Shown one piece after another: positions 7,311-16,207 of a DNA stretch of 23,146 bases. A program made the translations under genes and the position numbers. The stretch lies in contig DBXO01000050.1 of NCBI GenBank assembly GCA_002309635.1, positions 1 to 23,146 on the forward strand. The letters are read 5' to 3'. A model generated the notes under the pieces. That model was not told where the DNA came from and searched no databases. It saw nothing but the letters and a program-made list of their open reading frames with translations. This stretch comes from Ruminococcus flavefaciens. Lineage in GTDB: Bacteria; Bacillota; Clostridia; Oscillospirales; Ruminococcaceae. How positions within the stretch are numbered: the stretch's first letter is position 1; each line of letters opens with the position of its first letter.

Positions 7311-10300
7311 ATGAAAATCAAAAGAATCATGGCTGCATTGACTGCACTTTTGCTCATTGGGGGAGCAATTCCGTCGGTATCAGCCGAAAACGCCACAGAA
7401 AACACGGTATACGCCGCAGAAAATGAAGAATTAGCTTCTTCCTCCGTTACGGAAAACGGGGTACGCTATAACGTCTATGACGATAAAGCTGCCGTAGCGG
7501 AAGTAACCGGAGAACCCGGCTGCGATATCGTCATTGCCGACGATATAAGCGGCAAGCCCGTTACCAGCATCGAAAAGGGCGCTTTTGACGGCGTAAAGGA
7601 CAAAATGAAGTCGGTAAAGCTGGGAAAGAACATAAAATACATCAGAGAGAGAACATTCTATGAGTTCAGTGAGCTTACCACCGCAGAATGCGGCGAGGGA
7701 ACCGAGGAGATCGGGAACTGCACCTTTGCCTACTGTCCAAGGCTTGAGAGCGTAAGCTTCGGAAAAAGCCTCAAGGCTATCGATAAATGTGCATTTTTCA
7801 GCTGTCCCTCACTGGCTTCCGTTGAGCTTCCCGACACACTTGAAATAATAGACGACTTTGCCTTTGAAATGTGTCCCGGTATAAGTAAAGTAAAGCTTGG
7901 CAAGGGCATAAAGCGCATCGGCGACTGTGCTTTCAAGGACAGCAGCAATATATCCGAGGTCGACCTCGGCGACAAGCTTGAATACATCGGCGGCGCTGCA
8001 TTCTCAGGTGAAAACTTGAAGTGCCTCGTCATTCCCGAGACCATAAGAAGTATAGGCAGGAATGGCTGTCCTCTCTATTTTGATTTCAGCCTTGAAAAGA
8101 GAGATACAGCAATAGTAATAAAGAACCCCGACTGCGATGTTATATCGGAATACAATGATGACTACAGTGAGTGTATCATCGTAAGCGCAGAAGACTCCGC
8201 TTCACGCACATACGCCAAAGAGGAAAATGTCAGATACTGCAGCATCGAGGATTACGAAAAGGGCAATTACGACAGACTGACCTCCATAAACGACCTTATC
8301 AAGCTATACGGCATGACCTTTGAGAAGAACGAAACGGGTCTTACCCTTACGAAGGCTAAATACGTCGGAAGCAGATGCTCAAAGGTAGTTATCCCCGACG
8401 CCGTTGACGGAGTTCCCGTTACTGCTATCGGAGATGAAGTCTTCAAGGAAAAGGATATCCAGTACGTTTACTTCGGCGAAAACATCACGGAAGTGGGCGA
8501 AAGCGCTTTTGAAGGCTGTAGGGTACTGTATATGGCAGTTCTCAATGACAAGCTGAAAACTGTCGGCAACTCGGCTTTCAGCGGCTGTGTCAACATGAAA
8601 GAGGTAATTGTGGGTGACAACATCGAAGCTATCGGAGAAAAGGCGTTTTTCCGCTGCTCATATATCGATGATTTCAAGCTCACGGACAATATAAAGACTA
8701 TCGGCAGAAAAGCCTTTGGCAGAACACGTATAAAGGAAATGACTATCCCCGCAGGCGTTTCGGAGCTCAGGGGCTGCCCCTTTGAATATACCGACGAGGA
8801 CTATAAAGTATCAGAGGGCATGGAATACAATGTTACCTTGAAGATAATGGATCCCGAATGCAAGCTCTCATACTGTGACAATGCCGATGAATGGAAGGAC
8901 TGCTTCATCATCAGCGATGAGGGCGAGCCTCAGGTCTTCGCAAGGTTAAATTCTCTGAGGCACTGCACCTTTGAGGAATATGAAAACCATGATTATACCG
9001 AGCACAAGGTCTCATATTTCGGCAAAGCCGCTTTAAGAGAGTACGGCATGCGCTTTGAAATGGTCGGAAACGAAGCCGTGCTTGATAAATTCGTAGCTTT
9101 TGATGACAACTCTCTTATTATCCCCGACGAAGTCGAGGGTATCCCCGTAACGGGAATTTCAGGAAGTGCTTTATTTGAACAGCCGACTGTAAAAAGAATA
9201 GTATTGGGCAATAACATAAAAATCATCACAGACTCCATGTTTTCACAGCCGCTTCTTTCTTCATTAAGGATAGTCGATATCGGCGACGGTGTGGAGATCA
9301 TCGAAAAAGACGCTTTTAAATACAGCGAGACCCTCGCCTCGGTAGGCTTCGGCAAGAATATAAAGGAGGTCGGCAGCGAAGCATTTGAAAGATGTACAAA
9401 GCTTCAGTCCGTCATCGATCTTCCAAATGCAGTCACAATAGGCGAAATGGCATTTGACGACTGCAAATCCATAAAGGGCATCGAGCTCGGAAACAGCCTT
9501 AAGACCATTGGCAGCAGCGCATTTTCGGGCAGTTGCGATTACAAGGTGCTGGAACTCCCCGACAGTCTCGAATACATAGGCAAATACGCTTTCAGCGATG
9601 GCTACGCGCTTGAAGAAGTAAAATGCGGAAGCGGTCTGAAATATATCGGAGACTACGCCTTTGAGGGCAACAGCCTCCTCAGGAAAGTAACTCTCAACGA
9701 GGGACTTGCCGAACTCGGCAAGGGAGCATTTGAACACTGCTATCTTCTCAATGAAGTAAACATTCCGACAACTCTCACTGAAATAAAGGAAGATACATTC
9801 TATCACACATGCATAAAATCCCTTGTACTGCCAAAGAGCATAAAATCGGTGGCAGAGAACGCCTATTACTCGCTATGGCGCACAACAGATGAGGATCGGC
9901 TGATAGACGACAGCCATTACGTCAGACAGATAACGCTTCCCTTGCTTGAAGACGGAGTAAGCATAACAGTGCTCAACCCCGACTGTGAGATCGATAAATC
10001 CGCTTTTTATGGCAATTTCACCGAATTACGCGGCTATAAGGGTTCAACTGCCGAGGAATACACGAAAGCTGCATTCAAAGAATGGCTTTTCGTACCCATA
10101 GACGGCTCTCCCTCAGAGTTTCTTGCGGGCGACACCAACTGTGACGGAACTGTTGATCTTGCAGACGCAGTGCTCATAATGCAGGCTCTTGCAAATCCCA
10201 ACAGATACGGTCTAAGCGGCACATCGGACAAGCGCATAACCGAGCAGGGCTGGGACAACGGCGACGTAGACAAAAACGTAGCGGGACTTACCGTAAACGA

Positions 10301-10352
10301 CGCACAGAAGATACAGTCATATCTCCTTGGAAAGATCAGCAGCTTCGACTGA
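7311..10352 (+). CDS. Secreted LRR_5 (BspA-type) protein with C-terminal dockerin
   Basis: A 1013-residue exported protein. Residues 1-25 form a signal peptide ending VSA. Residues about 45-930 hold LRR_5 leucine-rich repeats (repeating units like IGNCTFAYCPRLESVSFG) in three paralogous blocks of about 250-350 residues. Each block opens with a GMRF/GVRY strand and an IPD..GVPVTAI-type turn, and ends with a PDC/PEC strand. Residues 940-1013 are a type I dockerin with two calcium loops, GDTNCDGTVDLADA and NGDVDKNVAGLTVNDA, separated by a long insert. LRR_5 proteins usually mediate protein or host adhesion; the dockerin implies attachment to a cohesin scaffold, so this may be a non-enzymatic cellulosome component. 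The SD AAGGAG lies 7 bases before the ATG. It is a single-gene unit with its own promoter and a strong terminator. The ligand is unknown. Confidence 0.9.
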   Translation: MKIKRIMAALTALLLIGGAIPSVSAENATENTVYAAENEELASSSVTENGVRYNVYDDKAAVAEVTGEPGCDIVIADDISGKPVTSIEKGAFDGVKDKMKSVKLGKNIKYIRERTFYEFSELTTAECGEGTEEIGNCTFAYCPRLESVSFGKSLKAIDKCAFFSCPSLASVELPDTLEIIDDFAFEMCPGISKVKLGKGIKRIGDCAFKDSSNISEVDLGDKLEYIGGAAFSGENLKCLVIPETIRSIGRNGCPLYFDFSLEKRDTAIVIKNPDCDVISEYNDDYSECIIVSAEDSASRTYAKEENVRYCSIEDYEKGNYDRLTSINDLIKLYGMTFEKNETGLTLTKAKYVGSRCSKVVIPDAVDGVPVTAIGDEVFKEKDIQYVYFGENITEVGESAFEGCRVLYMAVLNDKLKTVGNSAFSGCVNMKEVIVGDNIEAIGEKAFFRCSYIDDFKLTDNIKTIGRKAFGRTRIKEMTIPAGVSELRGCPFEYTDEDYKVSEGMEYNVTLKIMDPECKLSYCDNADEWKDCFIISDEGEPQVFARLNSLRHCTFEEYENHDYTEHKVSYFGKAALREYGMRFEMVGNEAVLDKFVAFDDNSLIIPDEVEGIPVTGISGSALFEQPTVKRIVLGNNIKIITDSMFSQPLLSSLRIVDIGDGVEIIEKDAFKYSETLASVGFGKNIKEVGSEAFERCTKLQSVIDLPNAVTIGEMAFDDCKSIKGIELGNSLKTIGSSAFSGSCDYKVLELPDSLEYIGKYAFSDGYALEEVKCGSGLKYIGDYAFEGNSLLRKVTLNEGLAELGKGAFEHCYLLNEVNIPTTLTEIKEDTFYHTCIKSLVLPKSIKSVAENAYYSLWRTTDEDRLIDDSHYVRQITLPLLEDGVSITVLNPDCEIDKSAFYGNFTELRGYKGSTAEEYTKAAFKEWLFVPIDGSPSEFLAGDTNCDGTVDLADAVLIMQALANPNRYGLSGTSDKRITEQGWDNGDVDKNVAGLTVNDAQKIQSYLLGKISSFD

Positions 10353-10377
10353 TGCGGCAAAAATAATAAGAAAGCGA

Positions 10378-10406
10378 GGGCGTGATGTCACATATCACGC
10401 CCTTTT
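10378..10406 (+). terminator. Intrinsic terminator after the LRR-dockerin gene
   Basis: GGGCGTGAT (10378-10386) pairs perfectly with ATCACGCCC (10394-10402) across a 7-base loop and is followed by TTTT. It lies 25 bases after the stop codon. Confidence 0.9.
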
Positions 10407-10431
10407 CTCTGTGTAAACAGCAATAAACGCC

Positions 10432-10460
10432 TTGACTTCATTTGAAAAAACTGTTAAAAT
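10432..10460 (+). promoter_or_regulatory. Sigma-A promoter of the DUF285 protein gene
   Basis: TTGACT (10432-10437), 17 bases, TAAAAT (10455-10460). It sits between the preceding terminator and the gene, and gives a leader of about 55 bases in which I saw no notable structure. Confidence 0.75.
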
Positions 10461-10526
10461 AAAAACGTTTACGGGATACTGAATATTAAAAGTTTTGTAT
10501 TCAAATCAGAAATAGGAGATGTAATG

Positions 10527-12617
10527 ATGAAAAACAATGTATTGAAAAGAGCCGCGGCAGCAGTTCTTGCGGTTACACTTATCGGCTGCGGCACGGCATT
10601 CCCCGTTGGCGACAAGCCACTTTTCGGCAGTTCCCTTACTGCTGATGCGGCAGAATACTGCTGTTCTTTTAACAACTCAACAGGAGTTCTTACTCTTCGC
10701 GGTAATGTTGTCAAGGAAGATGTTCAGGAATATTATAGTGGTGATGTTGAACACGAAGGTTTTTTCGTAACAAAGGTGGTTTGCGAAGAAGGAACAGTCT
10801 TCCCAGAAGATAGCAGTTGGCTTTTCTCTGAGTTTAGATCGGCAAACGAAATTGACCTTTCAAATGCCGATACCTCAAAGGTTACCAACATGGAAAACAT
10901 GTTTCATTGCTGTTGGAACCTTAGAAACATTAATTTGAGCAATATTGACACATCTAATGTTACAAGCATGAAGGAAATGTTCTACCTCTGCAAATCTCTT
11001 ACTTCAATTGACGTAAGCCGCTTTGATACGTCAAATGTCACGAATATGAACGGTATGTTTGGAGCATGCGAAAAACTTAAGAAACTTGATTTAAGAAATT
11101 TCAATACATCTAATGTCAATGATATGAGCGGCATTTTTCATATCTGCGAATCTTTGACAGATCTTGACATAAGCAGCTTTGATACGCACAACGTCAATGA
11201 TATGAGTTGTATGTTCTTATCTTGTGTATCTTTAACTGACCTTGACATAAGCCACTTTGATACACGCAATGTTAATAGTATGATTCGAATGTTTGATTCG
11301 TGCTATGAGCTTAGCAATCTGAAATTAGGCAATTTTAATACTTCCAATGTATCAGATAAATATGGTATGTATGGTATGTTCTCTTACTGTAAAAAACTGA
11401 CTTCACTTGATCTTAGCTGCTTTGATACATCAAATGTAATTGATATGCGTTATATGTTTGCCAACTGCGAGAGCCTTGCTTACCTTAATCTAAGCAGCTT
11501 TGATACATCAAACGTTAAGAAAATGGGCAATATGTTCTGCAACTGTAAAAGCCTAAAAAAAATAGACCTCAGTTCCTTTGACACCAAAAAAGTGACCGAT
11601 ATAACAAAAATGTTTACAAGCTGTACCAACCTTGAAAGCATAATCGTTTCAAATACATGGACTAATTCTTCAGTAACAGAAGGTGATAATGTATTTGATG
11701 GCTGTACAAGCCTCATCGGCGGCAGCGGAACAGCTTATGATCCCGATAAAACAGACTACACCTATGCATGTGCCGATACTGAGGAAACACCCGGATATCT
11801 TACTTTGATACACAGAGAAAACATGTTAAAGAAAGCCTCTGTTACTCTTGACGGTACTATCGGCATCAACTTCTACACATATATCAACGAAGATATCGAA
11901 AAAGCTGTCATAAGCGGTCCCAACGGCGATGAAGTGACCGATTTCACAGACAAAGAACCCAGCGGCACAACCAAGCTCACATACAAGGTTTATGCCACAC
12001 AGACACACGAAACCATTACCCTTAAGCTTTATGGCAAAAACGGAGAACAGATGAGCTTCATAAAAGCAGGCAGAACGCCCGCTTCCGTTTCACAGTATAC
12101 TTGCACCGTTCAGGACTATATCGATAAATACAAGTCCGAATACAGCAGCGGAAAGGTCTATGATCTTGTTAATTCTCTCGATAACTACTGCAAAGCTGCC
12201 GAAAACTATTTCAAAGGAACCAGCAATACTATCAACGGTATCGATGATGTGACCGCAGATAATGTAAAGATGTATGCTCCTGTTCTGGACGAGAATATAA
12301 AGCTTTCACTTGTTCTTTTCTCCTCGACAAACATAAGAGTATACACAGACAGCACAGATGTGGTACTCTACGGAAACGATATGACTCCCCACACAAGCAG
12401 ATACGGTCAGTACTACGAATTTTATAATGCTCCCGCAAACAGACTGTTTGAAAAGATATCCGTTGTTATCGATGGCAAAAACTGTGCATTCTATGCTATG
12501 TCCTACGTTTACCGCGTTCTGAACAATCCTGATCTTGATGAGGATTCACCTCTTGTAAAAATGGCAAAAGCCACATATGTTTACGCACAAGCAGCAAAAG
12601 CATATTTGGGGACCTGA
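10527..12617 (+). CDS. Secreted DUF285 (BspA-like) repeat surface protein with unnamed C-terminal module
   Basis: About 696 residues. The N-terminus is basic and hydrophobic, then a further 20 residues lead to LTADA, a likely cleavage site; LIGC inside the core could alternatively be a lipobox. About ten DUF285 repeats of roughly 24 residues follow (about 105-370; consensus like FDTSNVTNMxxMF then CxxLxxLDLS), closed by the usual cap with DGCTSLIGG and TPGYLT. Residues about 433-696 form a separate module starting LKKASVTLDGTIGINFY. The same module ends the protein at 16458. DUF285 proteins are adhesin-like surface proteins in Mycoplasma, lactobacilli and gut Clostridia; no dockerin or anchor was seen. 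Codons of the repeat half are more AT-rich (TTT, AAT, GAT) than those of the C-terminal half. AGGAG is 8 bases before ATG 10527 and 5 before ATG 10524; either could be the start. Confidence 0.85.
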   Translation: MKNNVLKRAAAAVLAVTLIGCGTAFPVGDKPLFGSSLTADAAEYCCSFNNSTGVLTLRGNVVKEDVQEYYSGDVEHEGFFVTKVVCEEGTVFPEDSSWLFSEFRSANEIDLSNADTSKVTNMENMFHCCWNLRNINLSNIDTSNVTSMKEMFYLCKSLTSIDVSRFDTSNVTNMNGMFGACEKLKKLDLRNFNTSNVNDMSGIFHICESLTDLDISSFDTHNVNDMSCMFLSCVSLTDLDISHFDTRNVNSMIRMFDSCYELSNLKLGNFNTSNVSDKYGMYGMFSYCKKLTSLDLSCFDTSNVIDMRYMFANCESLAYLNLSSFDTSNVKKMGNMFCNCKSLKKIDLSSFDTKKVTDITKMFTSCTNLESIIVSNTWTNSSVTEGDNVFDGCTSLIGGSGTAYDPDKTDYTYACADTEETPGYLTLIHRENMLKKASVTLDGTIGINFYTYINEDIEKAVISGPNGDEVTDFTDKEPSGTTKLTYKVYATQTHETITLKLYGKNGEQMSFIKAGRTPASVSQYTCTVQDYIDKYKSEYSSGKVYDLVNSLDNYCKAAENYFKGTSNTINGIDDVTADNVKMYAPVLDENIKLSLVLFSSTNIRVYTDSTDVVLYGNDMTPHTSRYGQYYEFYNAPANRLFEKISVVIDGKNCAFYAMSYVYRVLNNPDLDEDSPLVKMAKATYVYAQAAKAYLGT

Positions 12618-12641
12618 TAAACAAGCTTTATCGCTCCCTAT

Positions 12642-12679
12642 AAAACAAAACCACCCGCAAGCGGGTGGTTTTGTTTTAT
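12642..12679. terminator. Bidirectional terminator between convergent genes
   Basis: A 17-bp perfect inverted repeat (12642-12658 with 12661-12677; core ACCACCCGC-AA-GCGGGTGGT) flanked by A-rich and T-rich arms. It therefore works for the plus-strand DUF285 gene and the minus-strand nitroreductase gene. Confidence 0.92.
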
Positions 12680-12701
12680 ATCTGCCTTTTAAATATACCG
12701 C

Positions 12702-13220
12702 TCATTCGCACCAGTAAACATAGTTCTCCTTGCGCGGTGCGGCAGCGGGCTCTTCACAGTCCGCATAGCCAAGTATGCAGTGACCTATTCCTTCATAGTT
12801 GCCCTCTATACCGAGGCTCCTGAGTATCTCCCTGCCCTCCTCGGACTCGAACTCCTCCTTGGCGCGGTGTATCCAGCAGCTTGATATGCCGCAGGCATGA
12901 GCCGCGTTCATAAGGTTGCCCATAACAAGGCTGCCGTCGTAAAGATAGGTGAACATATCCTTGTCAGCCAGCACTATAAGCACCACAGGTGCGTTATAGA
13001 ACGGATCGGTGTCCATATTGAGAACCTTTGCATTCATAGCGGAAAGCTTGTCGCGGAGCTCCTTGTTGGTAACTGCGATGATTATCGGCGCCTGACGGTT
13101 CATGCCCGTTGCAGCGTAGGTGCCTGCCTCGACTATCTTTTCGATGATCTCCTTAGGCACCATATCCGATTTGAATTTCCTGATACTTCTCCTTGTGATA
13201 AGATTTGTCATTGCGTCCAT
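12702..13220 (-). CDS. Nitroreductase-family FMN-dependent oxidoreductase
   Basis: 172 residues, short for the family (about 170-220). The N-terminal signature LITRRSIRKFK carries the Arg/Ser residues that contact FMN phosphate. AGTYAATGMNRQAPIII is the following FMN/substrate segment, DGSLVMGNLMNAAHACGISS the central helix region, and LGIEGNYEGIGHCILGYAD the end of the fold. Such enzymes use NAD(P)H to reduce nitro compounds, quinones, flavins or enoates; the physiological substrate cannot be read from sequence. GGAGG is 8 bases before the ATG. It lies 99 bases downstream of the GH11-like dockerin gene on the same strand. No clear promoter or terminator lies between them, so co-transcription is possible, though the functional link is not evident. 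Confidence 0.88.
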   Translation of the reverse strand: MDAMTNLITRRSIRKFKSDMVPKEIIEKIVEAGTYAATGMNRQAPIIIAVTNKELRDKLSAMNAKVLNMDTDPFYNAPVVLIVLADKDMFTYLYDGSLVMGNLMNAAHACGISSCWIHRAKEEFESEEGREILRSLGIEGNYEGIGHCILGYADCEEPAAAPRKENYVYWCE

Positions 13221-13274
13221 TTTTAGATCCTCCTATATTTATTTTCATATTTATTTTACGTCTATAACTACAAT

Positions 13275-13285
13275 GTTACCGTAAC
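13275..13285. promoter_or_regulatory. Short palindrome upstream of the nitroreductase gene
   Basis: GTTAC-C-GTAAC is a perfect 5-bp-arm palindrome about 55 bases upstream of the nitroreductase ATG. It could be a redox or MarR-type operator, but it is short enough to arise by chance. Confidence 0.2.
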
Positions 13286-13319
13286 TGATGTACAGACAAA
13301 GAAGTCCGTTTTTTGCAGC

Positions 13320-15803
13320 TTACTTTTCAGCGATACTGCGTCTCATACTGCAAAGATCGAATGTATCCCATACTCCGTCGCCGTTGAGGTCGTAGTCGGT
13401 ACCCTCTGCGAGCTCTGTCTTTCTGCCAAGTATAAAGTCCGTGAGCTTCTTAAGGTCTTCTTCTGTATATGTAACCTTTTCCCCGGGAACATATTTTACG
13501 CCTGCGGAATTGATGACCGCCCTGCCGCTGTTGTCGTTTGCACATAAAGTAAAGCAAGCGTTTATGATATCGCCTGTCTTGTAGCCGAGCTTATTTACCT
13601 GACGAACTATATCCGAAGCATTGACAGTGTTCGCATAGCATTTGAAGCCCTCCTGAACGTCATCGCCGCCGGAAGCCTTTAACTGCTCCTGACGCTTGAG
13701 GACTATGAAGCTCGTATCGTCCTCCCACGCCAATTGTGCGTCTTTTCTGTTCACATAAGCTATAGAAGCGTCGTACTTCACGCCGTCCGATTCGATAACT
13801 CCAAGCTCCTCTGAGTTGTTGTAATTCAGGTCCGACATGTTTAACACATTATCAAGCCCGCCCTCATATGCGTCAGCCAAAAGGATATTGCAGCCCGTAT
13901 GTTCCCCGGATAAAGTATGATCCTTTACGGCATCTTCATTTATGCATGTTATGTAACAGCCTACTGCCCATTTGGAATCATCGCCCTTGTCACTGAGCTC
14001 ACCCATATCCATACTATAATCGATAATGATATCGTCGCTGCCCTTATATCCGCTGTAGCCGTTCAGGCCCGCAAAGAAAGCATGATTGAGCCCCGTGCCT
14101 GACGGAATCCATATATCTGTAGCCGGATTTGTCCAGGTACAGAATATCCTGTCATCGGAATAGCCTTCCATTTTTGCAGCATAGCCGCGGATATTGTAAT
14201 GATTATTGTCTGCAACGGTATAGCTTCTGCCCATAATAGTATCAAGCTCTACCTTTTTTGTCAGCTTTTCGTATTCCTTTCCGTCCTCAATAAAGTCGGG
14301 AACGGTCATTTCATTTTTAACAAGTTCTGCATTGCCCGTTGACGAACAGCCGTTGAGCTGTACCACGATCCTGTCGGGAGTACCAAGCGTCATGCCCTTA
14401 TCGCAGACGTAGTCCATAAAAGGCTTCATGTCATGCTTAACAGTTACCTTGCCGTTAGCGCCGTTTGCAGCTGCATTCCCGCTGACAAAGTAGTACTCTT
14501 CATAAGCAATCGGTTTGCCCGTACCGACAATGCTGTGAGGTGCATAGTAAACATCATAGTCAATACCGTCAACGGTTATCGTATCCGAAGCGCCCAGTGA
14601 GAAAGGAACGCCATCCCAGCCGCTGACCGCGTCAACTATATGAACTCCGCTTTCGTAATATCTTTCATATGTATCGGGACCCACAAAGTATGCACAGGTG
14701 CTTACCGAATACGCACCTTTTGCTTCAACGATCATGGAATAATCCACAGTCGAACCTGTGACCGCCTTATAGGACTGGCCTCTTTCGTACTGTTTTCCCC
14801 TCTCGAACAGGGGGCCTCTGTCGTAATTTTCCTGAGATCTCTGCGAAGACCATTCAGCTTTGAAAAGCGATGGCTTCTGCACCTCCATTATCCCCTCGTC
14901 CCCGAAGCCGCTGGTGCCGTAATAATAGCCTGTGCGAACGCCGTACTCATAATTCTTTACAGAGATAGGAGCTTCTGCGTCTTCATACTCGTCGGGAGCG
15001 ATCTCAGGCATATTCTCCACGGATATATCGTAATTCTGAATGCAGGCCTCGCCCTTTGAGTAAGAGGTCTCAAGGAACAGGTCTATATCGGTTATCTCAC
15101 CTATCCCGAAGCCCATATCCGCAAGATAGTCCAGCTTATCGCATAAAGCTATCCTTCTTGAGTCCTCGTTGTCGTTGTTGACCCTGAGAGGTTCTTCTCT
15201 GCGGAAGACATATGTATGGCTTGCCTTGTCCTCGTTTTCGCGAGCGTAGACATTATAGGGCACATCAAATGAATCGCCCTCTACAGGTCCGAACCATGCC
15301 TGATCGTTCATTGTTTCCTTTGAAACTATACTGCCGATCTTCTCAAATCTTTCGTCCTTCTCTGCTATGCTCTTTCCGTTCTCCGAGGTATCCACCTCAA
15401 GTATGTCGAACACGTCTCCTCTGGAATTCCGCACCCTGATACCGAACCTGACATAGCCCTTTTCCGTGCTTGATATAGCCTTTATGTCCAGTCTCTTCCA
15501 GTACTTGACATTCATCTTCCCGAGCTTTGAATACTCTGTCGGAGCGGCGAATCTCAGACCTCTTACTGCCGAGAAGCCCTCGTCGTTGTCCCATTCGCAG
15601 TCAAAGCTGCCTCCGGGATTAAGCATAAGCATTGGCTGACTGTCCTTGTCGCTGTTTTCGATCTCAAAGTAGTACCCCTTGTCAATGCCGCGGCAATTAT
15701 GGTCAATAATTATTTCCGCATTAGCCGCTGACAAAGGCATGCCGGCGGTAACTAAAGCTGCGGAAACCATAGCTGCCAAAACACCATTAATACGTCGTTT
15801 CAT
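13320..15803 (-). CDS. Secreted dockerin protein with three tandem degenerate GH11-like modules
   Basis: 827 residues from the ATG at 15803, chosen because GGGAGGT lies 6 bases upstream; an ATG at 15818 overlaps that SD. Residues 1-29 are a signal peptide ending ANA. Three modules follow (about 28-260, 275-500, 520-767) that resemble the GH11 xylanase jelly roll: GGSFDCEW in the first, TITVDGIDYDVYY plus KGMTLGTPDRIVVQLNG in the second, and ESDGVKYD plus NKLGYKTGDI in the third. At the acid/base position, where GH11 has EGYQSSG, module 1 keeps a Glu (FLETSYSKG, Glu245), module 2 has Asn484 and module 3 has Cys or Ala. Nucleophile positions look like Asp in module 1 and Gly in module 2. Residues about 775-822 are a dockerin with one clear loop (YDLNGDGVWDTFDLC). 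It is probably a xylan-binding or structural cellulosome subunit; weak catalysis by module 1 cannot be excluded. Confidence 0.75.
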   Translation of the reverse strand: MKRRINGVLAAMVSAALVTAGMPLSAANAEIIIDHNCRGIDKGYYFEIENSDKDSQPMLMLNPGGSFDCEWDNDEGFSAVRGLRFAAPTEYSKLGKMNVKYWKRLDIKAISSTEKGYVRFGIRVRNSRGDVFDILEVDTSENGKSIAEKDERFEKIGSIVSKETMNDQAWFGPVEGDSFDVPYNVYARENEDKASHTYVFRREEPLRVNNDNEDSRRIALCDKLDYLADMGFGIGEITDIDLFLETSYSKGEACIQNYDISVENMPEIAPDEYEDAEAPISVKNYEYGVRTGYYYGTSGFGDEGIMEVQKPSLFKAEWSSQRSQENYDRGPLFERGKQYERGQSYKAVTGSTVDYSMIVEAKGAYSVSTCAYFVGPDTYERYYESGVHIVDAVSGWDGVPFSLGASDTITVDGIDYDVYYAPHSIVGTGKPIAYEEYYFVSGNAAANGANGKVTVKHDMKPFMDYVCDKGMTLGTPDRIVVQLNGCSSTGNAELVKNEMTVPDFIEDGKEYEKLTKKVELDTIMGRSYTVADNNHYNIRGYAAKMEGYSDDRIFCTWTNPATDIWIPSGTGLNHAFFAGLNGYSGYKGSDDIIIDYSMDMGELSDKGDDSKWAVGCYITCINEDAVKDHTLSGEHTGCNILLADAYEGGLDNVLNMSDLNYNNSEELGVIESDGVKYDASIAYVNRKDAQLAWEDDTSFIVLKRQEQLKASGGDDVQEGFKCYANTVNASDIVRQVNKLGYKTGDIINACFTLCANDNSGRAVINSAGVKYVPGEKVTYTEEDLKKLTDFILGRKTELAEGTDYDLNGDGVWDTFDLCSMRRSIAEK

Positions 15804-15843
15804 AATCATACCTCCCATTTATCCCGTCAAAAGCACATGTAAT

Positions 15844-15881
15844 ATTATACAGATTATATACTATTTGTCCACAAAAAGCAA
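15844..15881 (-). promoter_or_regulatory. Overlapping sigma-A promoters of the GH11-like dockerin gene
   Basis: Two candidates overlap on the minus strand. One is TTGCTT (15881-15876), 17 bases, TATAAT (15858-15853), with the same hexamers and spacing as the c-di-GMP operon promoter. The other is TGGACA (15871-15866), 16 bases, TATAAT (15849-15844). Either would start transcription about 35-45 bases before the ATG. Confidence 0.6.
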
Positions 15882-16172
15882 GTGAAATATTGCGGTATTT
15901 CAAAGCTGACAGGATATCATCGTCTTTTCGACAAACCTTTTAACCCGCCGGAGAAAATTAATTCATATCATATCGTGCAACAGTAATATCAAATATATAA
16001 GTAATATATATTTCATTGTTCAGACATCAAAAACCCATATAATCACATTTTTCAACTTAAAAACCGCCCTGTTAGCAGTAATATTTGCACTAAATTATAC
16101 GTTAAGGATAGGCACTGTTTTGTATCAATGCACGATATTTATTAACAAATTGTGAATTTAAGAAAAAAGCGA

Positions 16173-16201
16173 ATGACATTTTTACATTATTATGCTATAA
16201 T
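16173..16201 (+). promoter_or_regulatory. Strong sigma-A promoter of the 16458 operon
   Basis: ATGACA (16173-16178), 17 bases, TATAAT (16196-16201), with the -10 embedded in TATGCTATAAT as in the promoter at 7145. Transcription should start near 16208, giving a leader of about 250 bases. Confidence 0.75.
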
Positions 16202-16207
16202 TCTTAT

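Noticed and set aside
10575..10590. Lipobox LIGC in the signal region of the DUF285 protein, implying a lipoprotein.
   Set aside because: Not adopted as the main call because the same extended signal layout in the protein at 16458 has no Cys, and a later ADA site fits signal peptidase I.
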